A stretch of 64,000 bases of DNA from Pezicula radicicola (taxonomy: Eukaryota > Ascomycota > Leotiomycetes > Helotiales > Dermateaceae). Location: the NCBI GenBank assembly GCA_003008705.1, contig PDUO01000023.1, positions 597,312-661,311 on the forward strand, read 5' to 3'. The translations under genes were made by a program, and so were the position numbers. Under the pieces are notes generated by a model. That model did no database searches, was not told where the DNA came from, and saw nothing but the letters and a program-made list of their open reading frames with translations. Position 1 is the stretch's first letter, and the number at the start of each line of letters is the position of its first letter. Below, in pieces: positions 43,395-54,395 of the stretch.

Positions 43395-45547
43395 TTAATG
43401 AGAAAATGGCCTGATCTTATGCCTGAGCTCACTCTCTGGAGTTCCAGCCGGAGGAATATCTACAATATCCGGATTCAAATAAAATGACGGATCACCCTCA
43501 CCCTCTATTAAACAAACACTCCAACCATTTCCTAGCCATCGCAGTCTGTTTTCATCCGTGCTCTCAAACTCGTAGTCTTCCCATCTAGGTGCTCGTAGAG
43601 TTTCGAGCAGGTGAAGACTACTACCAGGCCATAGTGCCGTTATACGATCTCCATGGCCACCTTCACTTTTATACCAACTCTTACACGCGTCCATATACAC
43701 TGTCTTCTTAAAGTACTCCCCCACATAATCGGAGAAATCTCGAACGCGCGCTTGCTTAGGTGTCATAGATACGTAATCTTCCTTCTGCAGCTTCCGAATA
43801 CATTTGATAATGTAATCTCCTTGGCCCTCGAGGATTAGAGTTAGAGACCCTGCTCCAATGCCAGCATTTGGACCTAACATCATGAAATAATTGGGGAATC
43901 CGTCGACGGCTACAGATAAATATGTCTGTGGGAAAGGAGTGAATTTCTCCTTTAAAGTCACGCCTTTTTGTCCTGTTACCGGGAATGGCGGAACCATTGA
44001 GACATTAAAACCAGTAGCACAAACCAAAACATCGATATCAATCTGCTTCCCATTTTCAAGTTTAATACCCTCAGAGTTTATACAAGAGATGGGATCAGAG
44101 ATGAAATCGACGTTCTCTTCCACAAGGGCTTCGAGGTATCCAACGCCTGGGGTCAGTCGCCTGCAACCTAAGCCGAATTTAGGGGTGAAAGATGGAAGTA
44201 ATTCTGGCTTTTTGAGAAGACGCTCGGTTGCCATTGTACGAAGTATCTCAATATAACTAGCTGCTTGTTCGGAATCTCGTACGCATGTTAATGCATGAAC
44301 GGCGTTTCCATCTGCTTCGATAGTCTTTCGAAACTGTAGGTACGCTTCAGGGTTTGTTGAGAATTCTTTCCGTTGTTCGTCCGAGACTGACAGTTTTGTT
44401 AGTAAGTAATTAATAATACTAGGGGATGTAATATATTTCAATGTAAATGTCTTACATTCCAATACCTTCGGGTCTAAACCCAACTTCAGCATCACATTAT
44501 CTCCAAAAGGATCAGAAATCCACGTCTTGTTCCGTACGAAAAGACTCAGATTTGCACCTTCTATCTTTTGTAACTTGGGGACTATCTGAATAGAACTCGA
44601 TCCTCCCCCAATAAGCCCAATTTTCTTATTCTTGAAATCATAGCTTTTGGATGTTAGTTCCCTTTCTTCTCAAATCACTCCCCGAGTCACTCTTCTTCTC
44701 AACTCCTGGAGATAACTGCATAAATGGACGACTCTGACTAGCTTTGAAGTAAAGATTATAGGAACTCACCTCTCGTTCCAAGCAGCCGAATGCATCAATT
44801 GCCCCTTAAATTCATTGAGTCCAGGAATATCAGGCCAGGAAAATTCATTCAAGTTTCCTCTAGCCGCAACAACAAAATCAGCATCATCCTCAAATGTAAC
44901 CCCAGTAGCTGTATTCTCTACTACAAGTTTCCTATTACGACATTAATACTTCGTCATCAATAAAAAGGAATCCTTGCTTTGGATATTGATGAGAAAGGGA
45001 ATAATTTATACACACCATTTCTTAGTACTTTCATCCCATGTACACTCTACAACTTTATGCCTCATCTTCAAGAACCTAAAAACCCCATATTTTTCCGCAA
45101 CACCATGCAAATATCGACGAATTTCATCGGATGGCGAATAAAATCCTGACCAGTGAGGATTCGGCTCGAATGAATATTGATAAGAATGTGCTATTTTCAA
45201 TCAATTAAATTACTTATCAACTTAACAAATCCCCCAAACCTTTCTCTTCTCTCTCATATTTTATCATGTACAGTACGAAGTATTTGAAAAGTGACGAAGG
45301 TAACGAAAGTGACGGAAATACCAGGAATATCACAGGCACAACCAGGATATCTATTCTCCCACCAAGTACCACCAACCCCCTCATTCTTCTCATAGATCTG
45401 TAAATCTACGTTTCGAAGTCTTTGGGGTATTCGGATCCCGAGGTAGATTCCTGAGAGTCCGGCGCCTATCACACGGACTTTTAGGGGACGGAAGTTTTCG
45501 ATTGGGGTTTCTTTTATTTTGAAGTGATTGCTAGTTGTTGTTGACAT
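43395..45547 (-). CDS. FAD-dependent monooxygenase, Baeyer-Villiger/FMO type
   Basis: Four exons, 45547-45322, 45190-45016, 44931-44770 and 44643-43395, all in phase, give 603 residues. Two Rossmann motifs are present: VIGAGLSGIYLG (FAD, near residue 28) and LIGGGSSSIQIV (NADPH, near 197). Between them lies FKGQLMHSAAW, which fits the FMO/BVMO fingerprint FxGxxxHxxxW, and earlier GGTWWENRYPGCACD, also typical. A second ATGFN-type motif (VCATGFNVS) occurs in the C-terminal half. The closest group I can name is the 4-hydroxyacetophenone monooxygenase-like BVMOs, which insert oxygen next to a ketone to make esters. No signal peptide or membrane segment. The start at 45547 gives a normal length. 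Confidence 0.88.
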
Positions 45548-46002
45548 TGTTGTATACTTGATGAGGGAATTTAGAGAATAGAATTCTTGGGGTTTGGTTT
45601 TCGATGGTTGTTTTTGGTGTTGTATTGAACGTTGTTGAGATGTTTTTTTGAGTATAGATAAATAGGTAGGTAATCTAGGCAATCGTTGCGGGGGAGAGGG
45701 GTATTTACCTAAGGGATGTTCTTATCTATCGGATTATGTATGGAGAACTGCATGAGGATTAGGTCAGTTGTACTTCCCAATGAGGATGGTGGAATCATTT
45801 GGGGTACTCCGTACGAAGTGAGGGTGGGGTGGAAGCGAGATTTTTCGCCGGTAACCTATTAATTTACGGCGATTATGAAGTGCATAAGGGCTTAATCTCT
45901 ATCAGATTGTTACTTTGAGATTAACTTGCATATTGATGGGATTTATGGAGTCTTTCATTTAGCATCGACAACCTCAAAAAAAGCTGAACCAGCTAAATCG
46001 CG

Positions 46003-46155
46003 ATTCTAAATATTAAATACGAGTATACCTTACGTGTAATTCTTCAGAGAGAATACACAAAGAACCCGACTGCAGTCAGACAGGAACGAAGGCGTATAGC
46101 TGCTGAATTGGACATTACTAGTGTTCACTTTTATAGGATTTCTAGGGGGCCTGTT
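46003..46155 (+). pseudogene. Homeobox-like fossil
   Basis: A short plus-strand frame reads YTLRVILQREYTKNPTAVRQ, then ERRRIAAELDIT, then SVHFYRISRG. The spacing N-P-x7-R-x2-I-A-x2-L-x-I matches helices 1 and 2 of a homeodomain. Where helix 3 should carry WFxNRR, there is only a degraded, shortened remnant. There is no start codon, and the frame soon closes. I read it as a decayed fragment of a homeobox gene, but the match is short and could be chance. Confidence 0.3.
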
Positions 46156-47911
46156 TTTTACAAGATATAACCTGGAATGTTTGAATCAAGAGCTATTGTT
46201 CAATTTAGGTCAAAACTAGTTTTGTATTGCGGCGAACTTTTACCTTTGTTGTTATTCACTTATTTGCTGTTACAAACTAGTCATTAATTGTCTAGGCCTG
46301 TTGAAATTGTGGCCTTATCTGCTTTCTGTTGACATGCAAATTTCGAGCTCTCGATATGCCGTTGAAGGCTCTTGAAACTTTTGAACGTGTGCTTGTATAG
46401 GTTGAGCAGGCGTTGTATGGCAAGAACAAGATATGGACTCTAGGAAGTGCGATAGACAGTCAGTAATCCAATACCCTGAATATGTATAGTTGTGCTAAAT
46501 GTGGAGAGCAAGATGAGATTAACCGCGTCTAGGTACTAAAGCAACACCACGATACCGAAATCGCTCGTCTAATCTAGTTTAGAGCTATAGGTAGTTTCTG
46601 CGACAGGTAAGTAATTCTAGCTAAGATATTGCTTAATTGAGTTCTACGACAAACCTACACATAAAAGCTACTTTGTGCTGGACCAAACGTTCAAAACAAG
46701 TTAAATGCTTTGGTGTTGGGTGGTGGGGGAAGGGAGTGGGGAGATTCTGAAAATGGTCTTCATCAGTATTTAAGCGATCTCTTCAGGATGATCTGGGACT
46801 ACCACCACCGCCACCGATGATAATACTTCGTAGAGGATATAGATGGTCACACAAGTGTCTCGTCAAAATCTACAGATTCAAAGATTCAGCAAAACAAAAA
46901 GTGCGACTTTACAATACCTCCAAGTTCGAGCTGTCAGCTACGTTTGGTTATGGCGTTTATTTCTCGGTGAAAAGTCCAAGTTTCCTCTCAAGGAGGCCGC
47001 AGTGAGTAGCACCAGCATGGATTAACATGGAAACAGAAGCGGTGTCTCACTTGTCCGAAACCAAGCCCAACCTAGCTGCCGCTCTATACTTAAGAAGTAT
47101 TGGGAGGAAGGGGAAAGGTTTTGGATGGTTGATCCTATGAAGCTCGAACAATTTGCAGCACCTGGAGGCTTAAAGTTAAATAATAAGTTATCTGTATTGT
47201 TGCCATTGTCTCCTTAATTGTAAAGTATATTATTTAAATTTATCACATCAGAGCCAAGGAATAGGAGCTGGGAACGCAAGGAGAGACAGGCGCAGTGCGA
47301 GTAGACTTGCATTCAACAGCTCTCTTCCTTCCGTCCCCTCCTGCGCCCTATGTTTTTGCCTCAACAACACCATTATGTGGCCTCCAAACATTTATTATCT
47401 TTCCCTTGTAAATCATCCATCATCGTTCTCCTTCGTTCCTTGCCGATGATCAGACTTATCCCAAATGCAACTAGGACTAGAGAAGTAACTGCGGGGGGCT
47501 TGAGATCCCTCTTTGAGAAGGTCTTCTCTTTTGTTCATAATATGTATGATACGGACACTTGACTTTTCGTAAACAATGGACATTGTTTCTTTGCATTACA
47601 TAGTATAATCGCGAGGATGAAAGGCCTCAAAGGTAGGGATGAAAAGCGACTTTGTCATTCACTACAGAAAACAAAGCAGCCAAAGAAAGCTATAAACAAC
47701 AAATACATGTTACAGCAAAGCTTTTTCTTAGGCGGTGAAAGTACAATGACATTATATTTTAATATTTTAGCCCAGCTTGATTTCCTAAATAGTTCTAGGA
47801 AGTAGCTTGACCTGAAATTCACCACAGAAACATTATATCTATCTCGCTTAATAATTTTACTTAACCACCAAGACCCAACAAGTCTTGTGTCAACAAGAAA
47901 ATATCCACAAA
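46156..47911. other. Spacer between FMO and amidoligase genes
   Basis: No gene is seen. AT-rich around 46200-46700 and 47160-47260, as is common for decayed insertion sequence. 47300-47911 should include the amidoligase promoter and leader. Confidence 0.4.
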
Positions 47912-49120
47912 ATGTCACGCCAAATGGAAAAATCAAAAGAGAGGAAGGATCCTTTAACCTTCGGTATCGAGATTGAGTTCGCACTGGCAATTGTAAAAGA
48001 GGGCAAGCCAGACCCAGATCCCGAAGACCCACGAAAGTATTCTATGACGAAGGGGATGGAATTCCAGAGCGCAGATGCTTGGAACTCAGTGCGGAAACAT
48101 ATTGTTGATACACTGACAAAATCAAACTATCCAGCTTACCAAATCGATATCAACAACTTTTTCGGCACAAATTCAAAGAAGTACAAGATAACGCAGGATT
48201 CGAGCGTAAAGCCTCCTTCGACCGGTTACAACGAAGATTACGAATGGTATCCAATCGAGATCAACTCTTCCGTCTACGAATTCCATCTAGAAAACCTGAA
48301 CACGGTTAGAGAGGTTGTCGTGCTGTTACATGAGACCTATCGTATCGACATGAATGAAAGCTGTGGCTTACACGTTCATGTAGGGGATCATACAAATGGC
48401 TTCAATCTTCAAACACTAAAGAATCTAATATCCACAATTTGGACATTCGAAGATCTTATAATGGAGATCCACCCTCCACATCGAGTTGTTGCCGACCACG
48501 AACATTGTCCTCCACTAGAATCAGGTTCGTACCTGGGACGATTCCATCGAGACAAATCCCGCACACAAAGACGCGCCGACGGACTTGAAAACATTCTTGC
48601 GGCTCAGTCAGTAAATGAGTTGGCCGACCTAATGAAGTCCTACAAGTGTGGCGTTTATCCAACACTCCGCGTCGCTTACGACATCCAAAACTTAAGAATA
48701 CCGTACGCTGATGACTTGAAGAGAACGATTGAGTACAGACAACACGAATCAACGCTTAATCCTGATGAGATATATCACTGGGTGGGCCTCTGCGTAGGTC
48801 TTGTTCAATTCGCACAATGGGCTAATCCTACGAAGTTAGCCTCCGACTTAAGAAGACTAGTTAGCACAAACTTAGAGGGCTGTACTCTAGCTGAAGTTTT
48901 GAAGAGCACATTGTACAACCCCGTTGCCGGAATTTACTATGGAATCAAAATCGAAGAAAAGAAGCGATGCCATGTTGCAGCGGAACAAACACAAAATGTC
49001 AACAACGGCGAGGGCAGTGGCGAGACAATCGTTGCTACCTTGACTGATATCAACAAAGACGCAATAAATCAGATGGATAAGGAGTACTTGGAACATACCA
49101 GCTCTAGAGATAATCATTGA
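47912..49120 (+). CDS. Amidoligase family protein (carboxylate-amine ligase-like)
   Basis: A single-exon protein of 402 residues. The open frame begins at TTG nine codons earlier; the first ATG is at 47912. Hallmarks of the Amidoligase_2 family are visible: LTFGIEIEFALA near the N-terminus (metal/ATP site Glu residues), the central SCGLHVHVGD, and RTIEYRQHEST, with LNPDEIYHWVGLCVGLV after it. The family belongs to the glutamine-synthetase-like/COOH-NH2 ligase fold and is thought to form amide bonds on peptides or small molecules using ATP. Fungal members have expanded without known substrates. No signal peptide. It sits between FMO and Pth11-like genes. The C-terminus (from residue 365) is polar and probably flexible. 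Confidence 0.85.
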   Translation: MSRQMEKSKERKDPLTFGIEIEFALAIVKEGKPDPDPEDPRKYSMTKGMEFQSADAWNSVRKHIVDTLTKSNYPAYQIDINNFFGTNSKKYKITQDSSVKPPSTGYNEDYEWYPIEINSSVYEFHLENLNTVREVVVLLHETYRIDMNESCGLHVHVGDHTNGFNLQTLKNLISTIWTFEDLIMEIHPPHRVVADHEHCPPLESGSYLGRFHRDKSRTQRRADGLENILAAQSVNELADLMKSYKCGVYPTLRVAYDIQNLRIPYADDLKRTIEYRQHESTLNPDEIYHWVGLCVGLVQFAQWANPTKLASDLRRLVSTNLEGCTLAEVLKSTLYNPVAGIYYGIKIEEKKRCHVAAEQTQNVNNGEGSGETIVATLTDINKDAINQMDKEYLEHTSSRDNH

Positions 49121-50176
49121 ATAAAGAATTATACTTGAAAGTTGTCTGTGCCTGCTTGTTTATTCGTTTCTGTTACTTAGTAGAAGTACCTCTTAGACCA
49201 TGACACCAACGGGAATAATTGGTTGCAGTGATATCGCTATCAAAATTCTATTTGGCGCAAGCCAAGAGAGGAAGATGGAATGGCAGATAAAATTGGTGGA
49301 TAACACTGGTATTTTTACACTAACAAGTAGAATCTTTTACGAAAAATCACAATTAGCCTTATCTACTTACAATAAATTGGCAATCAATTATGTAATGGCA
49401 ACAATAAACGTGAATAATCAATATATTTCTTATACTGTGCGTCGGGACTCGAGGCCTGTTCTCTATAAGACACCGTTCTTGCCTAGCTCGTCCTTCCCCG
49501 TGTGCCACTCCATTAATCCTTCCTTCGCGTATTTTAGCCCAGGTAGTAAACCATTTGTGCAGATAACTATCAAGGAGCAGGAACTTTTTAGTTAGTGACT
49601 TGTGCTAGCTCCCGCTTCCTCTAGGACTTATCTAAGCGCAAGAGATGAGCGCCGATTAAAGAACAAAAAGACAAAATAGAGCTTGAAGGGGGAGTACGAA
49701 TGCGAACAAGAGGAAGCAGCGGAGCAAGCTAGATTACCAGTATGTGAAATGTAACACGACACCTGTAGAACACCACCAAGTAGTATCTTCACCTCGGTTG
49801 TCCTTTCCAGACTCTATTTCGTATCCTCTTCATGCCATGCTGAAGAAAAGATTGGCGAATTACATCAAGATGTGCTACCCGGACCTGAAGATCATGCCAG
49901 GAGCTTGATATATAATAGCACTTATTCCCGGGAGTTATACTCTAATGGATGTTTTGAATAGGCGACAGGAAGAGACCACAGATGAAAATACACTATTATT
50001 CAAGTATATGTACACCATTTTGTTCGTGTATACATTTTCTGGCTTATAGCCCATACTCTAGGTTAGCAGACCCAATTTCCATAATGCTACATTGGCTTTC
50101 CAACCGCTAATAAACACCAGTATACACCGATTTCCCCCCTAGTATACCTTCGGCTCTGCAAAACCAACATGAATAT
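49121..50176. other. Convergent spacer
   Basis: Contains an ATG-initiated frame of 131 codons (49200-49595) without recognisable features, which I do not accept as a gene. The rest is AT-rich spacer. Confidence 0.35.
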
Positions 50177-51576
50177 TCAATTCTTCGAAGCATACGTCTT
50201 CTCAGACTCATCCCACTTCATATCGGTTCTAACCATAATCTTATGCAAAGGAATCTCATCCCCATCCAAAGACCCTCCATCATTCCCATGATCACTAGTA
50301 CTCCTCGTTGAGCTAATACCCGTAGTCAGTTTTCCCTTTGCCGGCGATAAGGTAGAGCTATCAAGTCGCTGAAAAGGCGCTCGTACATCGTTGTCATTGT
50401 GGTTGCCGCTTGTGACACCATTACTGCGACCCAATCTACTAGGTCCACGACTTCCTCCAAGACCAGATGGTTTGTCGTGTGAAGCATTTTGGGTACTCCA
50501 CCCAAGGCGTTTGGTGAACATGCGCAAGATGGGAAGGAGGGTAGGGAGGCATGCTGAGAGAATGCCGACCGCGATTTCGATGATGGTCCAGACGACTACT
50601 TTAGCCAATGTCCCTTGAATATTGTTAGAAGAATTGTATAGATAGTTTCAAATTGCCACTTACAAGATGGATCTGCGTTTGAGTATTGGAAAAGAACTGT
50701 GAAGCGATATACACTTGCGAAGACAACACTGGAGGCGTGTTAGTTTGAATAAAGTATCAAATGGGCGGCTAGCAAAGCAAGCGTTCAAAATCATCAGAGT
50801 CACTTACAAAAATCCAAGTCCAAAAATGACGATAAGAGAAATGCGTTGCACGAGAGTAGTTTTAAGTTTCCAGATGTGCGGAATTGGCAAAACCAGGATA
50901 GCAACGTCACTGAATATTGTGGATGCTGCATTTGCGCACCAGGTTCCAACTTGATTTATACACTTTCCTGGGACTTGCGGATACCATTGCTTCCTCACAG
51001 GCGTACAGATGAATATAAAGACGAATATTATCGTTATAACCCATGTGATAATGAAGGCTCCAATGGCGTATGCCCACATCTTGAAGCTTTGAATTGGGAA
51101 AATGCGGTAGTACATTGCGAGGAGTGACAGCTTTGTGAGTACTAGGTTCACAACGTACAGGATCTCGGCTACCATCAGGAACTGGGTAGTAGGTAAGCGC
51201 TGCACAATTGTATGCTTTAAACAAAGTAAAAAGAAGCGAACATGCCTTAGCAATTAAAACTATGTCTGCTGTCTGCAATACCTCCGCGTGTAACCCCATT
51301 CCAAAGTGAACCACTGCCCGAGTCAATAGATATTCCCCATTGGATGTGTAGAAAGGTTGTCGTACTTCCCATACAGAATCCCACTACCACCAGCAGCAAG
51401 GCAAAAGAACTGACGATGAGCCAGTCATCCACACCCATAGGCACCTTGGTATCCCATCTTGCCATCAATCTCAGAAGGACTGATACACCAGCAAGAGCCG
51501 TAACACCCCAAATGGTGGCAATAGTATATCTCTGTTGACTTTCATGGATATCAACCGTCGTAGAGGACGTCGACAT
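50177..51576 (-). CDS. Pth11-like/rhodopsin-domain seven-helix membrane protein
   Basis: Five exons, about 51576-51375, 51313-51246, 51181-50808, 50728-50664 and 50613-50177, give 381 residues with hydrophobic helices at TIWGVTALAGVSVLLRL, WLIVSSFALLLVVVGF, FLMVAEILYVVNLVLTKLSLLAMYY, YAIGAFIITWVITIIFVFIFI, ASTIFSDVAILVLPIPHIW, ISLIVIFGLGFL and WTIIEIAVGILSACLPTLLPIL. The order and the WxxxE-like motifs fit the fungal rhodopsin-domain (SAT4/Pth11-related) family, which includes surface sensors. The C-terminal 120 residues are a polar cytosolic tail. The first intron's donor is uncertain (GTATGG, or GTACGA 12 nt later). The second intron seems to use a GC donor (AAG-GCATGT..CCCAG), which alone restores the frame. 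Confidence 0.8.
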
Positions 51577-53018
51577 TTTGAACCACCCTCAGAGAAGACT
51601 CTCTGGTACCGATAGCAAGACAACCTGATGAAATGAATGCGGAGAAGATACCTGTCGGTGGAGTGTAAAAGGGCTGAAGACAATAATTATAGATGAAATC
51701 CACTGAGGAGAGGTTCCCTTTTCTTCTTCTCCACTACCGTCTAGAGACGTCTGTGGAGTAGAGCAGTAGAGCAAGCATCAACCGAAAGTAAAATAATGTG
51801 GGGATGAGCACTCTTGGACCCCTTGAAGAATGGAAGATGGAAAGAGGAAAGGTAGATCCAAGATTCGTTATCGAAGAGGTGCAACCTTCATGAGGTACTT
51901 TTCTTCCATGTTACGTTTGTACAAGGGGATCAGACTGAAGTACACATGTCTCTTGGCAACTGTTTAGTGTTCTCTGATATAAAGTGGAGAGAAAGGGCAA
52001 GGTCTCTTGGCGACTGTTTAAGTAGTGCTCTCTGATATAAAGTGGAGAGAAAGGGTAAGGCCACACCGTGGCCGAAATGCCTCATGCAGGACCGTTTTGT
52101 GTCAAGCATAACGAGCTATGCCCGAGTTGTGGAGTCTAGCGTACCATCGCGTACGGAAGGAGCGTTAGTCCATAATATAAACTTCCGGAGGTCGTTCTTT
52201 AGAGACATATGTTCCCACTTTTGTTTTTTTTCTGAGAGAGAGAGAGTACTGTACATATGGGTTCCTTCGTCAGCTAACCCCCGAGAGAGAATGCAGCCAC
52301 TATTGAGCCTTTACCAATTCAGTCGCAGCTGGTTCTGGAACACAAGAACGGTTTCTAGATGTACCGAAGCTCAGAACATGCTCATGGCTTTCCATAACTG
52401 CTCCCGCTCCACCGTTCAGCATTTTGGTTAGCTGGTGCTCCCCCAGGTTACCGGGTCCGGAATTACGGGAGGGAGACGCTTCTCCGGTATTGATCGCCGC
52501 CTGCTAGGTATAGTACATACAAGGCGTCGAGTTAGGTAGATGACTCTAAGCGTTTCAGGAAAGCAAGTCGTCGTTTTTTCTTCTGGTGCTTGACATGTCA
52601 AATGCCGACATTTCTGTACCTGGAAAACACGTCCACGAGGTTGCAACTGTTTTGTGGTAGCGAAGCAGTGGCATCCTTGCGTTCGGTGATACTAACCATG
52701 CTGGTTGGTTCATCGCTTAGCAAATTCCCCGAAACAAGAAATTCTTGATGACTGTTGGAAGAACCTCGCTTGTAGAGCTTTGTGTTATCTAATCTTTATT
52801 GGCATGATTAGTCCAAGTAATTCGTGATGGAACATTTAGGCATGAAACTCATTTGGTGAAGTCCAAGTGTTACTTGGGGTACTTCGAATCCCTGTAGAAT
52901 CGTGCGTAACGGTGCGTTAAACTACAAGACTAGACAGGGAAAATGAGGCCCGGCTAGACCCGCCTAATCAACGTCGTATGCCAGTGGTCTTGAAGCTTTC
53001 CGTAACTCCGGACATTTC
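51577..53018. other. Spacer between the Pth11-like gene and the MITE-like element
   Basis: No coding signal accepted. Holds the Pth11-like promoter and the tandem duplication at 51949-52060. Confidence 0.4.
51949..52060 (+). repeat. Imperfect tandem duplication, about 55-bp unit
   Basis: Unit 1 (about 51949-52002) and unit 2 (about 52003-52060) both read TCTCTTGGC(A/G)ACTGTTTA, a short variable part, then CTCTGATATAAAGTGGAGAG and AAAGGG(C/T)AAGG. Unit 2 carries a four-base insertion. It lies about 400 bp upstream of the Pth11-like start, so it may affect that promoter. Confidence 0.85.
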
Positions 53019-53206
53019 AAGAAAATTCGACTTTTACTTGTTAGGATGGGCCTTGTAATATACCCTGAAAACTGAGGAGAATCGCGCTATTTCTAGCCTT
53101 AAAAGCTCTGAACACTGTCAAACCCTCGCTTAAAGCGTGAAAAGCGTCACTTTTCAGGGCTTTTTTTTACAAGGCAGATCCCGACAAGTAAAAGTCGAAT
53201 TTTCTT
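53019..53206. mobile_element. MITE-like element of 188 bp with long inverted ends
   Basis: The left end AAGAAAATTCGACTTTTACT... and the reverse complement of the right end are identical for 23 bases. They then stay similar through GGAT, GCCTTGTAA and CCCTGAAAA, giving inverted ends of about 55 bp around a short unique centre. No clear target duplication is seen. No coding capacity. It lies 130 bp from the 3' end of the alpha/beta hydrolase gene. Confidence 0.8.
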
Positions 53207-53338
53207 AGATTGTACGGTACAGAAGCAGAATCAAAAGACTTAATTATTTTGCCATGATTCTGGTGGGCCTGGCAGTTGTGGAACTAATCGCTTTTCCTCA
53301 GCCCATAGAAACGCTTCTGATGTTGGTACCGCTTCATT

Positions 53339-54395
53339 TCATGCTTTATGATACTTTGACACCATGTCCAGCAGCGCAGCCTCAATCTCTTTGGGACTAG
53401 ACGCATTGAGGTAGTGAGTTCCTCCCGGCACAATTTCCAAAGTTGCATCTGGCGAGTTGATAAACAGCTTAATGTGCTCCTTTGGCAATTCGGTTCCATA
53501 TGGAAAGTCTTCGCTACCCTGTAAAAGAGTGTTAAAATCGATCAAGTGTTAAGTAGCCAGGCGTTCAATCACCAGACTCTCTCGGAAATGGGAAGTTGAA
53601 ACCTACCTGCAGCCATCGGACGGGGCATTTAATGTCTTGTAACCTCGTAGTCAGTCCGTCGCGTGACAGCAAACACATGACTGCCATACGCGCCTTCTTG
53701 CGGCCAATATCACCCTTGTAGATCTGCTTCAGAGTCTGCGTCCAGAAAGCTGTTGTGGCTTCTGTGGCAGCAGCACCGAAACCTACAGATCCGACCATAC
53801 CGCACCACTCGTCCTCAACGATCCAGTCAGGCGTTGGAGAAGTGCTTGTCCATTTTTCAGCCCACGGGTACAGCATTGGCTGAGGGTCCCAGCAGCTCTT
53901 CGTGCGTGAGTATGAGGACTCGTAGTCCATTGACGTACCCAGTGGGATAATACCTTCAATCTATCACGTGTAGGTGTAAGTGATGCTTACTCGGTGAAGA
54001 TACTAGCCAATCCCCTTATAATAAAGGAGACTTACCCTCTCAGGCGCCAACAAAGCCATTCTCGCAACAATCCACCCACCTTGAGAGGTTCCCAAAGCAA
54101 AAGCCTTCTTGATCCCCAAGGCCTCCATAACTTGCAAATTCATAGCTGCTGAATCCCAATAAGTGAAGTGCTCGGAGGCACTGATAGTAGCCCCGTGACC
54201 GAGTGGTTCAATAGCTAAGAGGTTCATAGCGTCCGTGAGTTTGGAGCTGGCAAACTGTTCGCGGTAAAGATCGGTGGTCGTGCACATAGAATTTACGAGG
54301 ACTACGGTTGGCTTGCTGGAGTCGTATGGGAAGGGCATAGAGTATCCAGCCTCAATACCGCCAAGGTGAGAGACGCGAATAGTTTGGGATGGCAT
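53339..54395 (-). CDS. Alpha/beta hydrolase (esterase/enol-lactonase-like)
   Basis: Three exons, 54395-54036, 53960-53607 and 53518-53339, each junction phase 0, give 297 residues. The nucleophile elbow is LGTSQGGW with Ser104; PLGHG near residue 65 and the C-terminal PGGTHYLN supply the oxyanion/turn region and the likely catalytic His. The fold matches small hydrolases related to 3-oxoadipate enol-lactonase and carboxylesterases. No signal peptide, so it is intracellular. The substrate is unknown. With the Baeyer-Villiger-type monooxygenase 8 kb away, ester cleavage is an attractive but unproven role. Confidence 0.87.

Noticed and set aside
49200..49595. ATG-initiated frame of 131 codons after the amidoligase
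   Set aside because: No domain, signal or coding character and AT-rich surroundings; probably chance.
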